Position numbers and translations under genes: made by a program. Shown piece after piece: positions 1-5,186 of a stretch of 5,952 nucleotides of DNA. A model generated the notes under the pieces. It had not been told where the DNA came from. It did no database searches and was given only the letters and a program-made list of their open reading frames with translations. The stretch is from Bordetella parapertussis (lineage in GTDB: Bacteria > Pseudomonadota > Gammaproteobacteria > Burkholderiales > Burkholderiaceae_B), in contig CAMCYB010000072.1 in the NCBI GenBank assembly GCA_945883615.1, positions 1-5,952 of the forward strand, written 5' to 3'. The stretch's first letter is position 1, and every line of letters begins with the position of its first letter.

Positions 1-132
1 CAGCTTTGGAAGGTTCACGAGGCTCATCTGCTCGATGAGCGCACTGGCCAGACGCACGTGATGCAAATGAATGCGCGCGAACTGGGAAATTCAGAACTGA
101 TTGATCTTCTGGAGCCCGTTTGTACGCACTAA
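1..132 (+). CDS. C-terminal tail of an unrecognised protein (5' partial)
   Basis: The frame starting at base 1 is open for 43 codons and ends in TAA at 130-132. The translation begins QLWKVHEAHLLDERTGQ and ends LLEPVCTH. It is charged and shows no membrane segment or motif that I can assign to a family. It does not resemble the N-terminal half of TtcA, which would be expected here if the downstream ttcA were whole. GC content is about 52% by hand count, slightly above the neighbouring ttcA fragment. The stop codon touches the ATG of that fragment in the same frame, which suggests a recombination junction close to 132. The opposite strand also has an open frame here, so coding status is not certain. 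The start lies outside the window and I propose no function. Confidence 0.45.
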   Translation, partial: QLWKVHEAHLLDERTGQTHVMQMNARELGNSELIDLLEPVCTH

Positions 133-645
133 ATGGCAGAAGTCAGGACAACCTGTTCACTTTGCTCAAGGTTACGTCGTGGCATTTTGTATCGCGTGGC
201 CAGCGAGTTAGGCGCAACAAAAATTGCACTGGGTCACCACCGTGATGACATTTTGGCAACGTTCTTTTTAAATCTTTTTTATGGGGCCAAGCTGAAAGCC
301 ATGCCACCCAAGCTGATTTCAGACGATGGCCGTCATACCGTGATTAGGCCGTTAGTTTATGTGACAGAAGAAGATTTAATCGCTTATGCACAACAGAAAA
401 GATTTCCGATTATTCCGTGTACGCTTTGCGGTTCGCAAGAAAACCTCAAGCGCAAAGAAGTCGGTCAAATGATAAAGGCTTGGCAAAAAACTCACCCACA
501 GCGCGTGTGGAATACCTTTAATGCTATAGCGAAAGTGGCCCCATCACATTTGATGGACACCACTTTATTTGATTTTGCAAACCTTAAACCCAGCGGCGTT
601 ACAAACCTTGATGGCGACACCGCCTTTGATGATGTCGCTGTTTGA
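133..645 (+). pseudogene. ttcA: 5'-truncated tRNA 2-thiocytidine(32) synthetase TtcA
   Basis: Intact TtcA is a cytoplasmic [4Fe-4S], ATP-dependent enzyme of about 300 residues that thiolates cytidine 32 of certain tRNAs. The 170 residues here match its C-terminal part: the CxxC pair in [16 protein letters not shown] (Cys8, Cys11), then [21 protein letters not shown], and [11 protein letters not shown] with the third ligand cysteine region at Cys96/Cys99, then VPSHL-like [13 protein letters not shown]. Missing is the whole N-terminal third, including the SGGKDS PP-loop that binds and adenylates through ATP. The upstream sequence in this window encodes something else, so the loss is real and not an edge effect. 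The ATG at 133 has no visible Shine-Dalgarno and abuts the TAA of the preceding frame, so any translation would depend on reinitiation. No internal stop or frameshift is seen in the retained part, which suggests recent truncation. It converges on grxD. A functional copy may exist elsewhere in the genome. Confidence 0.85.
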
Positions 646-660
646 TCATCTTTTGCTTTG

Positions 661-705
661 AAAAATTAAAAGCAAACTGACTAAGCTTCAACTTAAACAG
701 TCAGT
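661..705 (-). terminator. Probable intrinsic terminator after grxD
   Basis: Read on the minus strand just after the grxD stop, ACTGACT (705-699) pairs with AGTCAGT (682-676). An inner TAAG/CTTA pairing (695-692 with 685-682) can extend the stem across a small bulge. It is followed by a T-rich run, TTTGCTTTTAATTTTT. This is the layout of a rho-independent terminator for the hemA-to-grxD strand. For the convergent ttcA strand the hairpin lacks a T-tract. A second AT-rich inverted repeat, TTTGCTTT (652-659) with AAAGCAAA (669-676), overlaps it. The stem is only moderately stable. Confidence 0.5.
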
Positions 706-731
706 GATGATAAACCGTGACAAAAAATACT

Positions 732-1058
732 TTAAGCTAGGGCGCCTGACTCTTGTAAAAGCTTTTTCAACTCGCCGTTTTCTTCCATTTCACCAATGAT
801 GTCTGAACCACCAATAAACTCACCTTTAATATAGAGCTGAGGAATGGTTGGCCATTGCGAAAAAATTTTAATACCAGAACGCACTTCTTCATCATCGAGC
901 ACATTTACAGTCACCAATTTTGTGACGCCGTTTTGGCGCAAAATTTGTACCGCGCGACTTGAAAAGCCACACTGTGGAAACTGTACCGTACCTTTCATGA
1001 ACAACACGACGGGATTGCTTGTAATGGTTTCTTTAATAAATGTTTGTACATCAGACAT
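732..1058 (-). CDS. grxD: Monothiol glutaredoxin, Grx4/GrxD family
   Basis: This 108-residue protein has the single-cysteine active site CGFS (Cys30) in [14 protein letters not shown]. The cis-proline loop TIPQ (71-74) and the glutathione-binding GGSD (83-86) in [12 protein letters not shown] also fit the family. E. coli Grx4 has about 115 residues with its CGFS cysteine also near position 30. Family members are cytoplasmic. They bind a glutathione-coordinated [2Fe-2S] cluster as dimers or with BolA proteins, and act in iron-sulfur transfer and iron sensing more than in disulfide reduction. The start at 1058 gives the normal N-terminus [10 protein letters not shown] and is preceded by a weak AAGAGA ribosome-binding stretch. 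It lies 123 bp after prmC on the same strand. That is enough for its own promoter, but I cannot pick one with confidence. The position after hemA-prfA-prmC is an arrangement I recall from Betaproteobacteria. Confidence 0.95.
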   Translation of the reverse strand: MSDVQTFIKETITSNPVVLFMKGTVQFPQCGFSSRAVQILRQNGVTKLVTVNVLDDEEVRSGIKIFSQWPTIPQLYIKGEFIGGSDIIGEMEENGELKKLLQESGALA

Positions 1059-1163
1059 GGCTGTTTCTCTTGTCAGAAATTAAATAGGGTCATTTACGTT
1101 CAAAAACGACTTAATAAGGTTATGGCACTAAAATTCTCTCTACATTAACACCAATTGTATTCC

Positions 1164-1190
1164 CACCTTAAGGAAGGGTGTTTAGACACC
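1164..1190 (-). repeat. Two mutually exclusive hairpins at the 3' end of prmC
   Basis: On the minus strand GGTGT (1190-1186), overlapping the prmC stop codon, can pair with ACACC (1181-1177) around a 4-nt loop. The same CACC stretch can instead pair downstream: CACC-C-TT (1180-1174, one bulged base) with AAGGTG (1169-1164). The 8-bp palindrome CCTTAAGG sits at 1166-1173. No T-tract follows, so I do not call it an intrinsic terminator. It could act as a processing or stability element between prmC and grxD, but the helices are short. Confidence 0.3.
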
Positions 1191-2015
1191 AGCCACTAAA
1201 TAACCACCCGTGGCGCGGGGTTTTTCACCCAAATCTTTTAAGGTCTGCACCCCCTTGAAGCCAGACTTTATAAACAGCGCTTGCACCTGAAGGGCTTGGT
1301 CATACCCATGCTCGACCCATAGCTTTCCCTCTGCCGTTAACCATTTAGGTGCTAGTTCAATAATATGCGTTAAAGCACTCAAGCCATCAGCCCCATCCGT
1401 TAGGGCCTGAGGCGGCTCAAAGCGCAAATCTCCTTGAGCTAAGTGCACGTCATCACGATGAATGTAGGGCGGGTTTGAAACGATCAAGTCGTAACGCCCA
1501 GCCTGCTCACCCAACGCTTGATACCAATCGCCCTGAAACCAGTTCACCTGCACCGCCAAACATTCAGCATTCAGTTGCGCAATGCCTAAGGCTTCCGCAC
1601 TGCAATCGGTCGCGTCGACTTGTATATTTGGGCAGACTTTTGCTATGGCAATCGCGATGGCACCACTTCCCGTGCCCAGATCAAGCACCTTTGTTAAGGT
1701 GTATTCACGTATTAACTCAATTGCTTTATTGACTAAAGTCTCAGTGTCTGGCCGCGGTATGAGCACGTGCGGAGACACACAAAAGGTTAAACCCATGAAC
1801 TCGCGTGTTCCTAATAAATACGCCATCGGCACGCCCGCGGTGCGACGGGCCACCATAATGTAGAACACCTGTGCCTGTTGTTCGGTCAACATCTCGTCGT
1901 CATGGGCAATCAACCATGTACGCGGCTTATTTAGAACCGCCTCAAGCAACATGCGCACTTCAAGACGTGGCAATGATGATGACGTCATCGCTTCTTTGAT
2001 CGCCATGGTGATCAT
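1182..2015 (-). CDS. prmC: Release factor glutamine methyltransferase
   Basis: This 277-residue S-adenosylmethionine-dependent methyltransferase N5-methylates the glutamine of the GGQ motif in RF1 and RF2, improving termination. E. coli PrmC has 277 residues. Visible are a helical N-terminal domain, then LIPRPDTETLV (85-95), the SAM-binding motif I VLDLGTGSGAIA (110-121), the acidic region around DATD (134-137), and the catalytic NPPYI (181-185) that holds the substrate glutamine amide. The C-terminal RATGGYLV is typical of the family. The ATG at 2015 lies 7 bp after the prfA stop; AGAGG lies upstream at a rather long spacing of about 12 nt. An in-frame ATG at 2006 is a possible alternative. 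Close spacing implies co-transcription with its substrate gene prfA. It was formerly annotated as HemK because of its position beside hemA; it has no haem role. Confidence 0.95.
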   Translation of the reverse strand: MITMAIKEAMTSSSLPRLEVRMLLEAVLNKPRTWLIAHDDEMLTEQQAQVFYIMVARRTAGVPMAYLLGTREFMGLTFCVSPHVLIPRPDTETLVNKAIELIREYTLTKVLDLGTGSGAIAIAIAKVCPNIQVDATDCSAEALGIAQLNAECLAVQVNWFQGDWYQALGEQAGRYDLIVSNPPYIHRDDVHLAQGDLRFEPPQALTDGADGLSALTHIIELAPKWLTAEGKLWVEHGYDQALQVQALFIKSGFKGVQTLKDLGEKPRATGGYLVAGV

Positions 2016-2022
2016 TTAACTG

Positions 2023-3105
2023 TCAAGCCTCTTGGCCTAATTCAGCCAATAAATTGGCTTGATGTTCAGCGGCTAAGGCAGCTGTGAGTTCGTCTAAGTC
2101 ACCTTCCATAATGTTGAGCAGTTTGTATAAGGTGAGGTTGATGCGGTGGTCAGTTAAGCGGCCTTGAGGAAAGTTATAGGTACGTATGCGTTCTGAGCGA
2201 TCGCCTGTACCCACTAAAGATTTTCGTTGCGCCGCTTCTTTGTCGTGCTGCTCACGCAGCACCATATCTTTCAAGCGTGCAGCCAACACTTGCATCGCTT
2301 TGTCTTTATTACGATGTTGCGATCGATCGTCTTGGCACTCAACCACCAAGCCTGTTGGTAAGTGAACAATGCGTACCGCTGAATCAGTTTTATTGATGTG
2401 TTGACCCCCAGCACCGCTGGCACGGAAGGTATCAATGCGCAAGTCACTCGGGTTAATTGCAATCTCTTCAGCCTCATCAGCTTCAGGCAATACTGCAACG
2501 GTACATGCAGACGTATGAATGCGACCTTGCGATTCAGTTGCGGGTACCCGTTGTACGCGATGCGCGCCCGACTCAAACTTCAATGTGCCGTAAACGCCAT
2601 CGCCAGATATGCTCAAGATCACTTCTTTGTAGCCACCTACTTCAGAGGGGCTTTCAGACATCAGTTCAGTTTTCCAGCCCCGACGTTCTGCAAAGCGCGT
2701 GTACATGCGCAACAGATCGCCACTAAACAGCGCACTTTCATCGCCGCCCGTACCCGCACGAATTTCCATAAATACGCTGCGCGAATCATCAGGGTCGCGC
2801 GGTAAAAGTAAGCGTTGAAGATCTGCTTCGAGCGTTTCAATCGTGTCTTTACAGAACAGCATTTCTTCTGTTGCCATGGCTTTCATTTCAGGGTCAGCCA
2901 TCATCGCACGGGCATCTTCAATTGCAGTTTCTGCTTGTTCCAATAAACTGAACGCAGACACCACAGGCTCAAGCTCTGCTCGCTCACGCGAGAGTTTTTT
3001 AAACTGGTCTCGATTGTTGTTGATTTCTGGCTGTGACAATAAGGCATCGACTTCTTCAAGTCGGCGCGAAAGCTGTTCTAAGCGCGAACGCATTGAAGAT
3101 TTCAT
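2023..3105 (-). CDS. prfA: Peptide chain release factor 1 (RF1)
   Basis: RF1 recognises UAA and UAG in the ribosomal A site and triggers peptide release. With the ATG at 3105 the protein is 360 residues, the same length as E. coli RF1. The catalytic GGQ then falls at 233-235 and the stop-codon-reading PAT tripeptide at 188-190, matching E. coli numbering. The PAT motif, not SPF, separates it from RF2. Other family signatures are [11 protein letters not shown] (114-124) and [17 protein letters not shown]. The N-terminal ~100 residues are helical and charged (domain 1). The start choice is supported by GAGG at 3115-3112, 6 nt before ATG 3105; an in-frame TTG at 3117 is rejected because it would overlap this Shine-Dalgarno. 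The gene lies 44 bp after hemA and 7 bp before prmC, whose product methylates Gln235. The set is probably one transcript. Confidence 0.97.
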   Translation of the reverse strand: MKSSMRSRLEQLSRRLEEVDALLSQPEINNNRDQFKKLSRERAELEPVVSAFSLLEQAETAIEDARAMMADPEMKAMATEEMLFCKDTIETLEADLQRLLLPRDPDDSRSVFMEIRAGTGGDESALFSGDLLRMYTRFAERRGWKTELMSESPSEVGGYKEVILSISGDGVYGTLKFESGAHRVQRVPATESQGRIHTSACTVAVLPEADEAEEIAINPSDLRIDTFRASGAGGQHINKTDSAVRIVHLPTGLVVECQDDRSQHRNKDKAMQVLAARLKDMVLREQHDKEAAQRKSLVGTGDRSERIRTYNFPQGRLTDHRINLTLYKLLNIMEGDLDELTAALAAEHQANLLAELGQEA

Positions 3106-3119
3106 TTCATGCCTCAATT

Positions 3120-3133
3120 ATAAAAATTTTTAT
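3120..3133. repeat. AT-only 14-bp palindrome in the hemA-prfA spacer
   Basis: ATAAAAATTTTTAT at 3120-3133 is a perfect palindrome inside an almost purely A/T spacer between the hemA stop and the prfA Shine-Dalgarno. TATAAT-like strings occur there on the minus strand, but they sit too close to the ribosome-binding site to be a useful prfA promoter. The low structure around the start codon may simply aid translation of prfA. Confidence 0.4.
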
Positions 3134-3149
3134 TATTATATTTGTGGCT

Positions 3150-4427
3150 TTAATGGCGTCTACGATCACGTGTTGGAAATAATCGCGGCAACCAACCCAT
3201 GAGTTGTTGTCGTTCATTTTCTTCAGTTTGGTGCAAAGCGTTAAATGTGCCATGCAGATACTTTTGAGTCAAACTGTGAGCCAATTGTTCAAGTACGGCT
3301 TCGGGTGTTTCGCCCTTTGCCAAGGCTTTACGGGCACGATCGAGCGCAGCTGATTGAACGTCTTGCGCATTCATTTGTATGGTTTGAATCATGGGTACCG
3401 TTTTACGCAACTGTAACCAATGCATGTAACCGCGTACCCGCGTATCAATGATGGCCTCGGCTTGCACCACGGCTGATTGGCGCGACTCGGTGCAAGACTG
3501 CACCACTGCGCCCAAATCATCAATTGAATAAAGATACACATCATTTAAGCGCGACACCTCAGGTTCGATATCTCGAGGTACCGCTAAGTCGACCATCACC
3601 ATGGGGCGGCGGCGACGTTGTCGGCTGGCACGCTCGACCATACCTAAACCCAATATGGGCAAGGCGCTGGCGGTACAGGAAACCACCACATCAAATTCGG
3701 CCAAATGATCAGGTAAATCGGCTAAACGCATTGATTTTGCGTCGAAACGGTTGGCCAGTTGATCGGCACGCTCAAGGGTGCGATTAGCCACTACCATGGC
3801 TTTAGGCTGACGGGCCGCAAAGTGCGTGGCACAGAGCTCAATCATTTCACCCGCACCAATAAACAAAATACGGGTCTCTTTTAAGTCACCAAACACACGC
3901 TCAGCTAAGCGAACTGCGGCCGCGGCCAAGGAAACCGATTGCGAACCGATGGCAGTTTGGCTACGCACCTCTTTTGCAACAGAAAAGGTGCGCTGAAATA
4001 GTTGGTGTAACAACGTACCCATGGCGCCCGCGCCCTCTGCAGCTCGAACGGCGACTTTCATTTGCCCTAGAATTTGGGGTTCGCCCAACACCATTGAATC
4101 GAGGCCACTCGCCACTCGAAAGGCATGACGCACGGCATCGTCGTTATCATGCAGGTATAAGTGGGGGCTCACGTCTTGTGGTTCAATTTTATTGAACTCA
4201 GCTAGCCAACGGGGTAAGTGCTGAACGACCTCGGGTTCGGCTGCGCAGTACAGCTCAGTGCGATTACAGGTCGACAATATCGCCGCTTCGTGTACAGCAC
4301 CACCAAATGATGATTGCAAAGCGCTTAAAGCAGGCTGCACTAATTCAGCAGGCAACGACAGCCGCTCGCGTACCGCCACGGGAGCGGAAACGTGATTTAA
4401 GCCGATTGTAAAGACACCTGCCGACAT
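3150..4427 (-). CDS. hemA: Glutamyl-tRNA reductase
   Basis: HemA reduces glutamyl-tRNA(Glu) with NADPH to glutamate-1-semialdehyde, the committed step of C5 tetrapyrrole (haem) synthesis in the cytoplasm. With the start at 4427 it has 425 residues; family members are about 415-430. Visible are the N-terminal [16 protein letters not shown] (8-23), the catalytic cysteine Cys54 in [11 protein letters not shown], and the signature [17 protein letters not shown] (108-124). The NADPH-binding Rossmann motif GAGEM follows at 191-195, then PRDIEPEV and a helical C-terminal dimerisation region ending [11 protein letters not shown]. The frame is open to 4505, but that upstream region contains the likely promoter -10 box. 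An in-frame ATG at 4457 (435 residues) is possible; 4427 fits the family N-terminus better. Neither start has a good Shine-Dalgarno. It is the first gene of the hemA-prfA-prmC group. Confidence 0.95.
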   Translation of the reverse strand: MSAGVFTIGLNHVSAPVAVRERLSLPAELVQPALSALQSSFGGAVHEAAILSTCNRTELYCAAEPEVVQHLPRWLAEFNKIEPQDVSPHLYLHDNDDAVRHAFRVASGLDSMVLGEPQILGQMKVAVRAAEGAGAMGTLLHQLFQRTFSVAKEVRSQTAIGSQSVSLAAAAVRLAERVFGDLKETRILFIGAGEMIELCATHFAARQPKAMVVANRTLERADQLANRFDAKSMRLADLPDHLAEFDVVVSCTASALPILGLGMVERASRQRRRRPMVMVDLAVPRDIEPEVSRLNDVYLYSIDDLGAVVQSCTESRQSAVVQAEAIIDTRVRGYMHWLQLRKTVPMIQTIQMNAQDVQSAALDRARKALAKGETPEAVLEQLAHSLTQKYLHGTFNALHQTEENERQQLMGWLPRLFPTRDRRRH

Positions 4428-4483
4428 ATATCTATACGCATTTGGCACAAAGGCCATTTTGTTGTTTGTAGATTGATTTCGAC

Positions 4484-4501
4484 TCTGATTATAAAGGCGA
4501 A
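4484..4501. repeat. Copy 1 of an 18-nt promoter-associated motif
   Basis: TCTGATTATAAAGGCGAA (plus strand) matches the copy at 4942-4959 at 17 of 18 positions. Read on the minus strand it contains the TATAAT of the hemA promoter. The mismatch is one purine transition. The similarity does not extend much beyond the 18 bases. Confidence 0.6.
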
Positions 4502-4517
4502 ACACCTTCTACGTCAT
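4488..4517 (-). promoter_or_regulatory. Predicted sigma-70 promoter of hemA
   Basis: On the minus strand, ATGACG (4517-4512; four of six matches to TTGACA) is followed by an 18-bp spacer and a perfect TATAAT (4493-4488). Transcription would start near 4481, leaving a leader of roughly 50 nt before the chosen ATG at 4427, or about 24 nt before 4457. The position supports rejecting the longest open frame, whose start at 4505 would lie upstream of the message. The -10 box is part of an 18-nt motif repeated at 4942-4959. Confidence 0.6.
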
Positions 4518-4550
4518 ATAGTGACACGTTTCATGTGGCCATACACTAGC

Positions 4551-4562
4551 CAAGCTAGCTTG
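4551..4562. repeat. 12-bp perfect palindrome upstream of the hemA promoter
   Basis: CAAGCTAGCTTG is a perfect inverted repeat in the 85-bp gap between the stop of the 104-residue gene and hemA. It lies about 34 bp upstream of the predicted hemA -35 box. It could be an operator half-site pair or an unspecific palindrome. No T-tract follows on the minus strand, so it is not a terminator for the upstream gene. Confidence 0.3.
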
Positions 4563-4590
4563 TTGAAAGTGTTTGGTGAAGCTCTGGCCG

Positions 4591-4905
4591 CTATAAAAAG
4601 GTCACACGCTTAATCAGATCAGACAAACTGATCTTAGGCGTTGAAAGCGTCTGACCGTTATCTGAGCTGTTAACAATAACGCCCTTGCCCGCAATGGGTG
4701 CCAAATTATCAACTTTGAACTTACCCACATTGACTTGCTGCCTGATAAAACACTCTTCATCAAAGAATAAGCAATCACCATTTGAATCAATTTCATCGAA
4801 GTCTATGGTTTCAAAACCAATTAAGTCTTGAAGTGCGAGACGGGTTTCGGCAATATCGAACTCTTTTACTTGCTTGTTATTGGGGTCAATTAAGAATACT
4901 TTCAT
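4591..4905 (-). CDS. Small conserved-hypothetical protein, 104 residues (DUF3846-like)
   Basis: The protein starts MKVFLIDPNNKQVKEFDI and ends with SLSDLIKRVTFL. It has no membrane segment or signal peptide. It is acidic in the middle (a run around DFDEIDSNGDCLFFDEE) and has a central LAPIAGKGVIV stretch near residues 68-78. From memory, the pattern of an 'LIDP' N-terminus, a 'DxxGDxxFxDEE' middle, an 'AGKG' turn and an 'RVTFL'-type end resembles small uncharacterised proteins near the DUF3846 group. I have not verified this and propose no function. A TATAAT box lies at 4951-4946, about 40 nt upstream of the ATG at 4905, but no clear Shine-Dalgarno is seen. It is separated from hemA by 85-160 bp with an independent hemA promoter, so the two need not be co-regulated. 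It lies back-to-back with tRNA-Phe. Shadow frames across it look non-coding. Confidence 0.75.
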   Translation of the reverse strand: MKVFLIDPNNKQVKEFDIAETRLALQDLIGFETIDFDEIDSNGDCLFFDEECFIRQQVNVGKFKVDNLAPIAGKGVIVNSSDNGQTLSTPKISLSDLIKRVTFL

Positions 4906-4941
4906 GGGCTTGGCTTCGGTCAGTTGTTAATATAAGTAGCT

Positions 4942-4959
4942 TCTGATTATAGAGGCGAA
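4942..4959 (-). promoter_or_regulatory. Predicted -10 region of the 104-residue gene, copy 2 of the 18-nt motif
   Basis: On the minus strand this reads TTCGCCTCTATAATCAGA, with a perfect TATAAT at 4951-4946. It matches the hemA promoter copy (4501-4484) at 17 of 18 positions. A matching -35 box is not evident: the sequence 17-18 bp upstream is ACCAAA/CACCAA. The transcript would start near 4939, giving a leader of about 34 nt. The region overlaps the back of the divergent tRNA-Phe promoter. Confidence 0.45.
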
Positions 4960-4975
4960 GGGGCCTGATTTGGTG

Positions 4976-4981
4976 TATGAT
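4976..4981 (+). promoter_or_regulatory. Candidate -10 box of tRNA-Phe
   Basis: TATGAT (five of six matches to TATAAT) lies 14 bp upstream of the mature tRNA 5' end. That leaves room for a short leader removed by RNase P. No good -35 hexamer is visible 16-18 bp further up, where the sequence is G-rich, so the call is tentative. Confidence 0.35.
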
Positions 4982-4995
4982 TGCACCCTTGATGT

Positions 4996-5071
4996 GGCCC
5001 GATAGCTCAGTCGGTAGAGCAGAGGATTGAAAATCCTTGTGTCGGTGGTTCAATTCCGCCTCGGGCCACCA
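4996..5071 (+). tRNA. tRNA-Phe (anticodon GAA)
   Basis: All four arms can be folded by eye. The acceptor stem GGCCCGA (4996-5002) pairs with TCGGGCC (5061-5067). The D-stem is GCTC/GAGC (5005-5008 with 5017-5020). The anticodon stem GAGGA/TCCTT (5022-5026 with 5034-5038, one G-U) closes the 7-nt loop TTGAAAA with GAA at 5029-5031. A 5-nt variable region precedes the T-stem GGTGG/CCGCC (5044-5048 with 5056-5060, one G-U), which closes loop TTCAATT. The discriminator base is A and CCA is encoded (5069-5071). It decodes UUC/UUU. An integrase gene begins 115 bp downstream in the same orientation, so its 3' end is a likely attachment site for the element. Confidence 0.97.
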
Positions 5072-5086
5072 ATAAACAATATCAAT

Positions 5087-5119
5087 CACCCTAGTCCAGC
5101 GACTTGGGTGTTTTGTTTT
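5087..5119 (+). terminator. Intrinsic terminator of tRNA-Phe
   Basis: CACCCTAGTC (5087-5096) pairs with GACTTGGGTG (5101-5110) around the tetraloop CAGC, with a single T-T mismatch at 5092/5105. TTTTGTTTT follows directly. Stem, short loop and T-tract make this a strong rho-independent terminator, 15 nt after the tRNA CCA end. It also insulates the integrase from tRNA transcription. Confidence 0.8.
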
Positions 5120-5150
5120 AAGCGTAGGCGTAAAAATAATTTACGCTTAA
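5118..5150. repeat. Inverted repeat upstream of the integrase
   Basis: TTAAGCGTA (5118-5126) and TACGCTTAA (5142-5150) form a perfect 9-bp inverted repeat with a 15-nt centre. Inside it, GCGTAAA (5128-5134) and TTTACGC (5140-5146) form an alternative 7-bp hairpin with a 5-nt loop. GCGTA thus appears twice directly and once inverted. The flanks TGGGT (5105-5109) and ACCCA (5150-5154) can also pair. It overlaps the region just upstream of the likely int promoter, so it may be an operator or a recombinase/excisionase arm site. Confidence 0.55.
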
Positions 5151-5157
5151 CCCACTT

Positions 5158-5166
5158 TGTTTTAAT
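5158..5166 (+). promoter_or_regulatory. Candidate extended -10 promoter of the integrase
   Basis: TGTTTTAAT combines an extended TGN element with TTTAAT (five of six matches to TATAAT) 20 bp before the integrase ATG. The only -35-like sequence, TTTACG at 5140-5145, sits at a short 15-bp spacing and lies inside the inverted repeat. A protein bound to the repeat would therefore compete with polymerase. The call is weak. Confidence 0.3.
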
Positions 5167-5186
5167 GCTTTTCCCTTTGCTATCAA

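Noticed and set aside
844..1083. Plus-strand open frame over grxD
   Set aside because: It is antisense to a clear grxD with all family motifs; the translation looks like a shadow.
1475..1863. Two plus-strand open frames over prmC
   Set aside because: Both are antisense to the conserved PrmC motifs and have no recognisable protein features.
3115..3117. TTG start for prfA, 4 codons upstream
   Set aside because: It falls on the Shine-Dalgarno GAGG; the ATG at 3105 gives exactly 360 residues and Gln235 in GGQ.
3117..3122. TATAAT on the minus strand as a prfA promoter
   Set aside because: It abuts the Shine-Dalgarno, leaving no room for a transcription start; it is explained by the A/T-only spacer.
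2271..3202. Several open frames on both strands over prfA
   Set aside because: They overlap prfA in other frames; prfA matches E. coli RF1 in length and motif numbering.
3245..4195. Plus-strand open frames over hemA
   Set aside because: They are antisense to hemA and arginine/proline-rich in the way typical of shadow frames.
4503..4505. Longest hemA start at 4505
   Set aside because: It lies upstream of the predicted -10 box and would add 26 residues not expected in the family.
4614..5089. Minus-strand open frames at 4614-4796 and 4886-5089
   Set aside because: The first is an alternate frame of the 104-residue gene. The second runs antisense through tRNA-Phe, a common false ORF.
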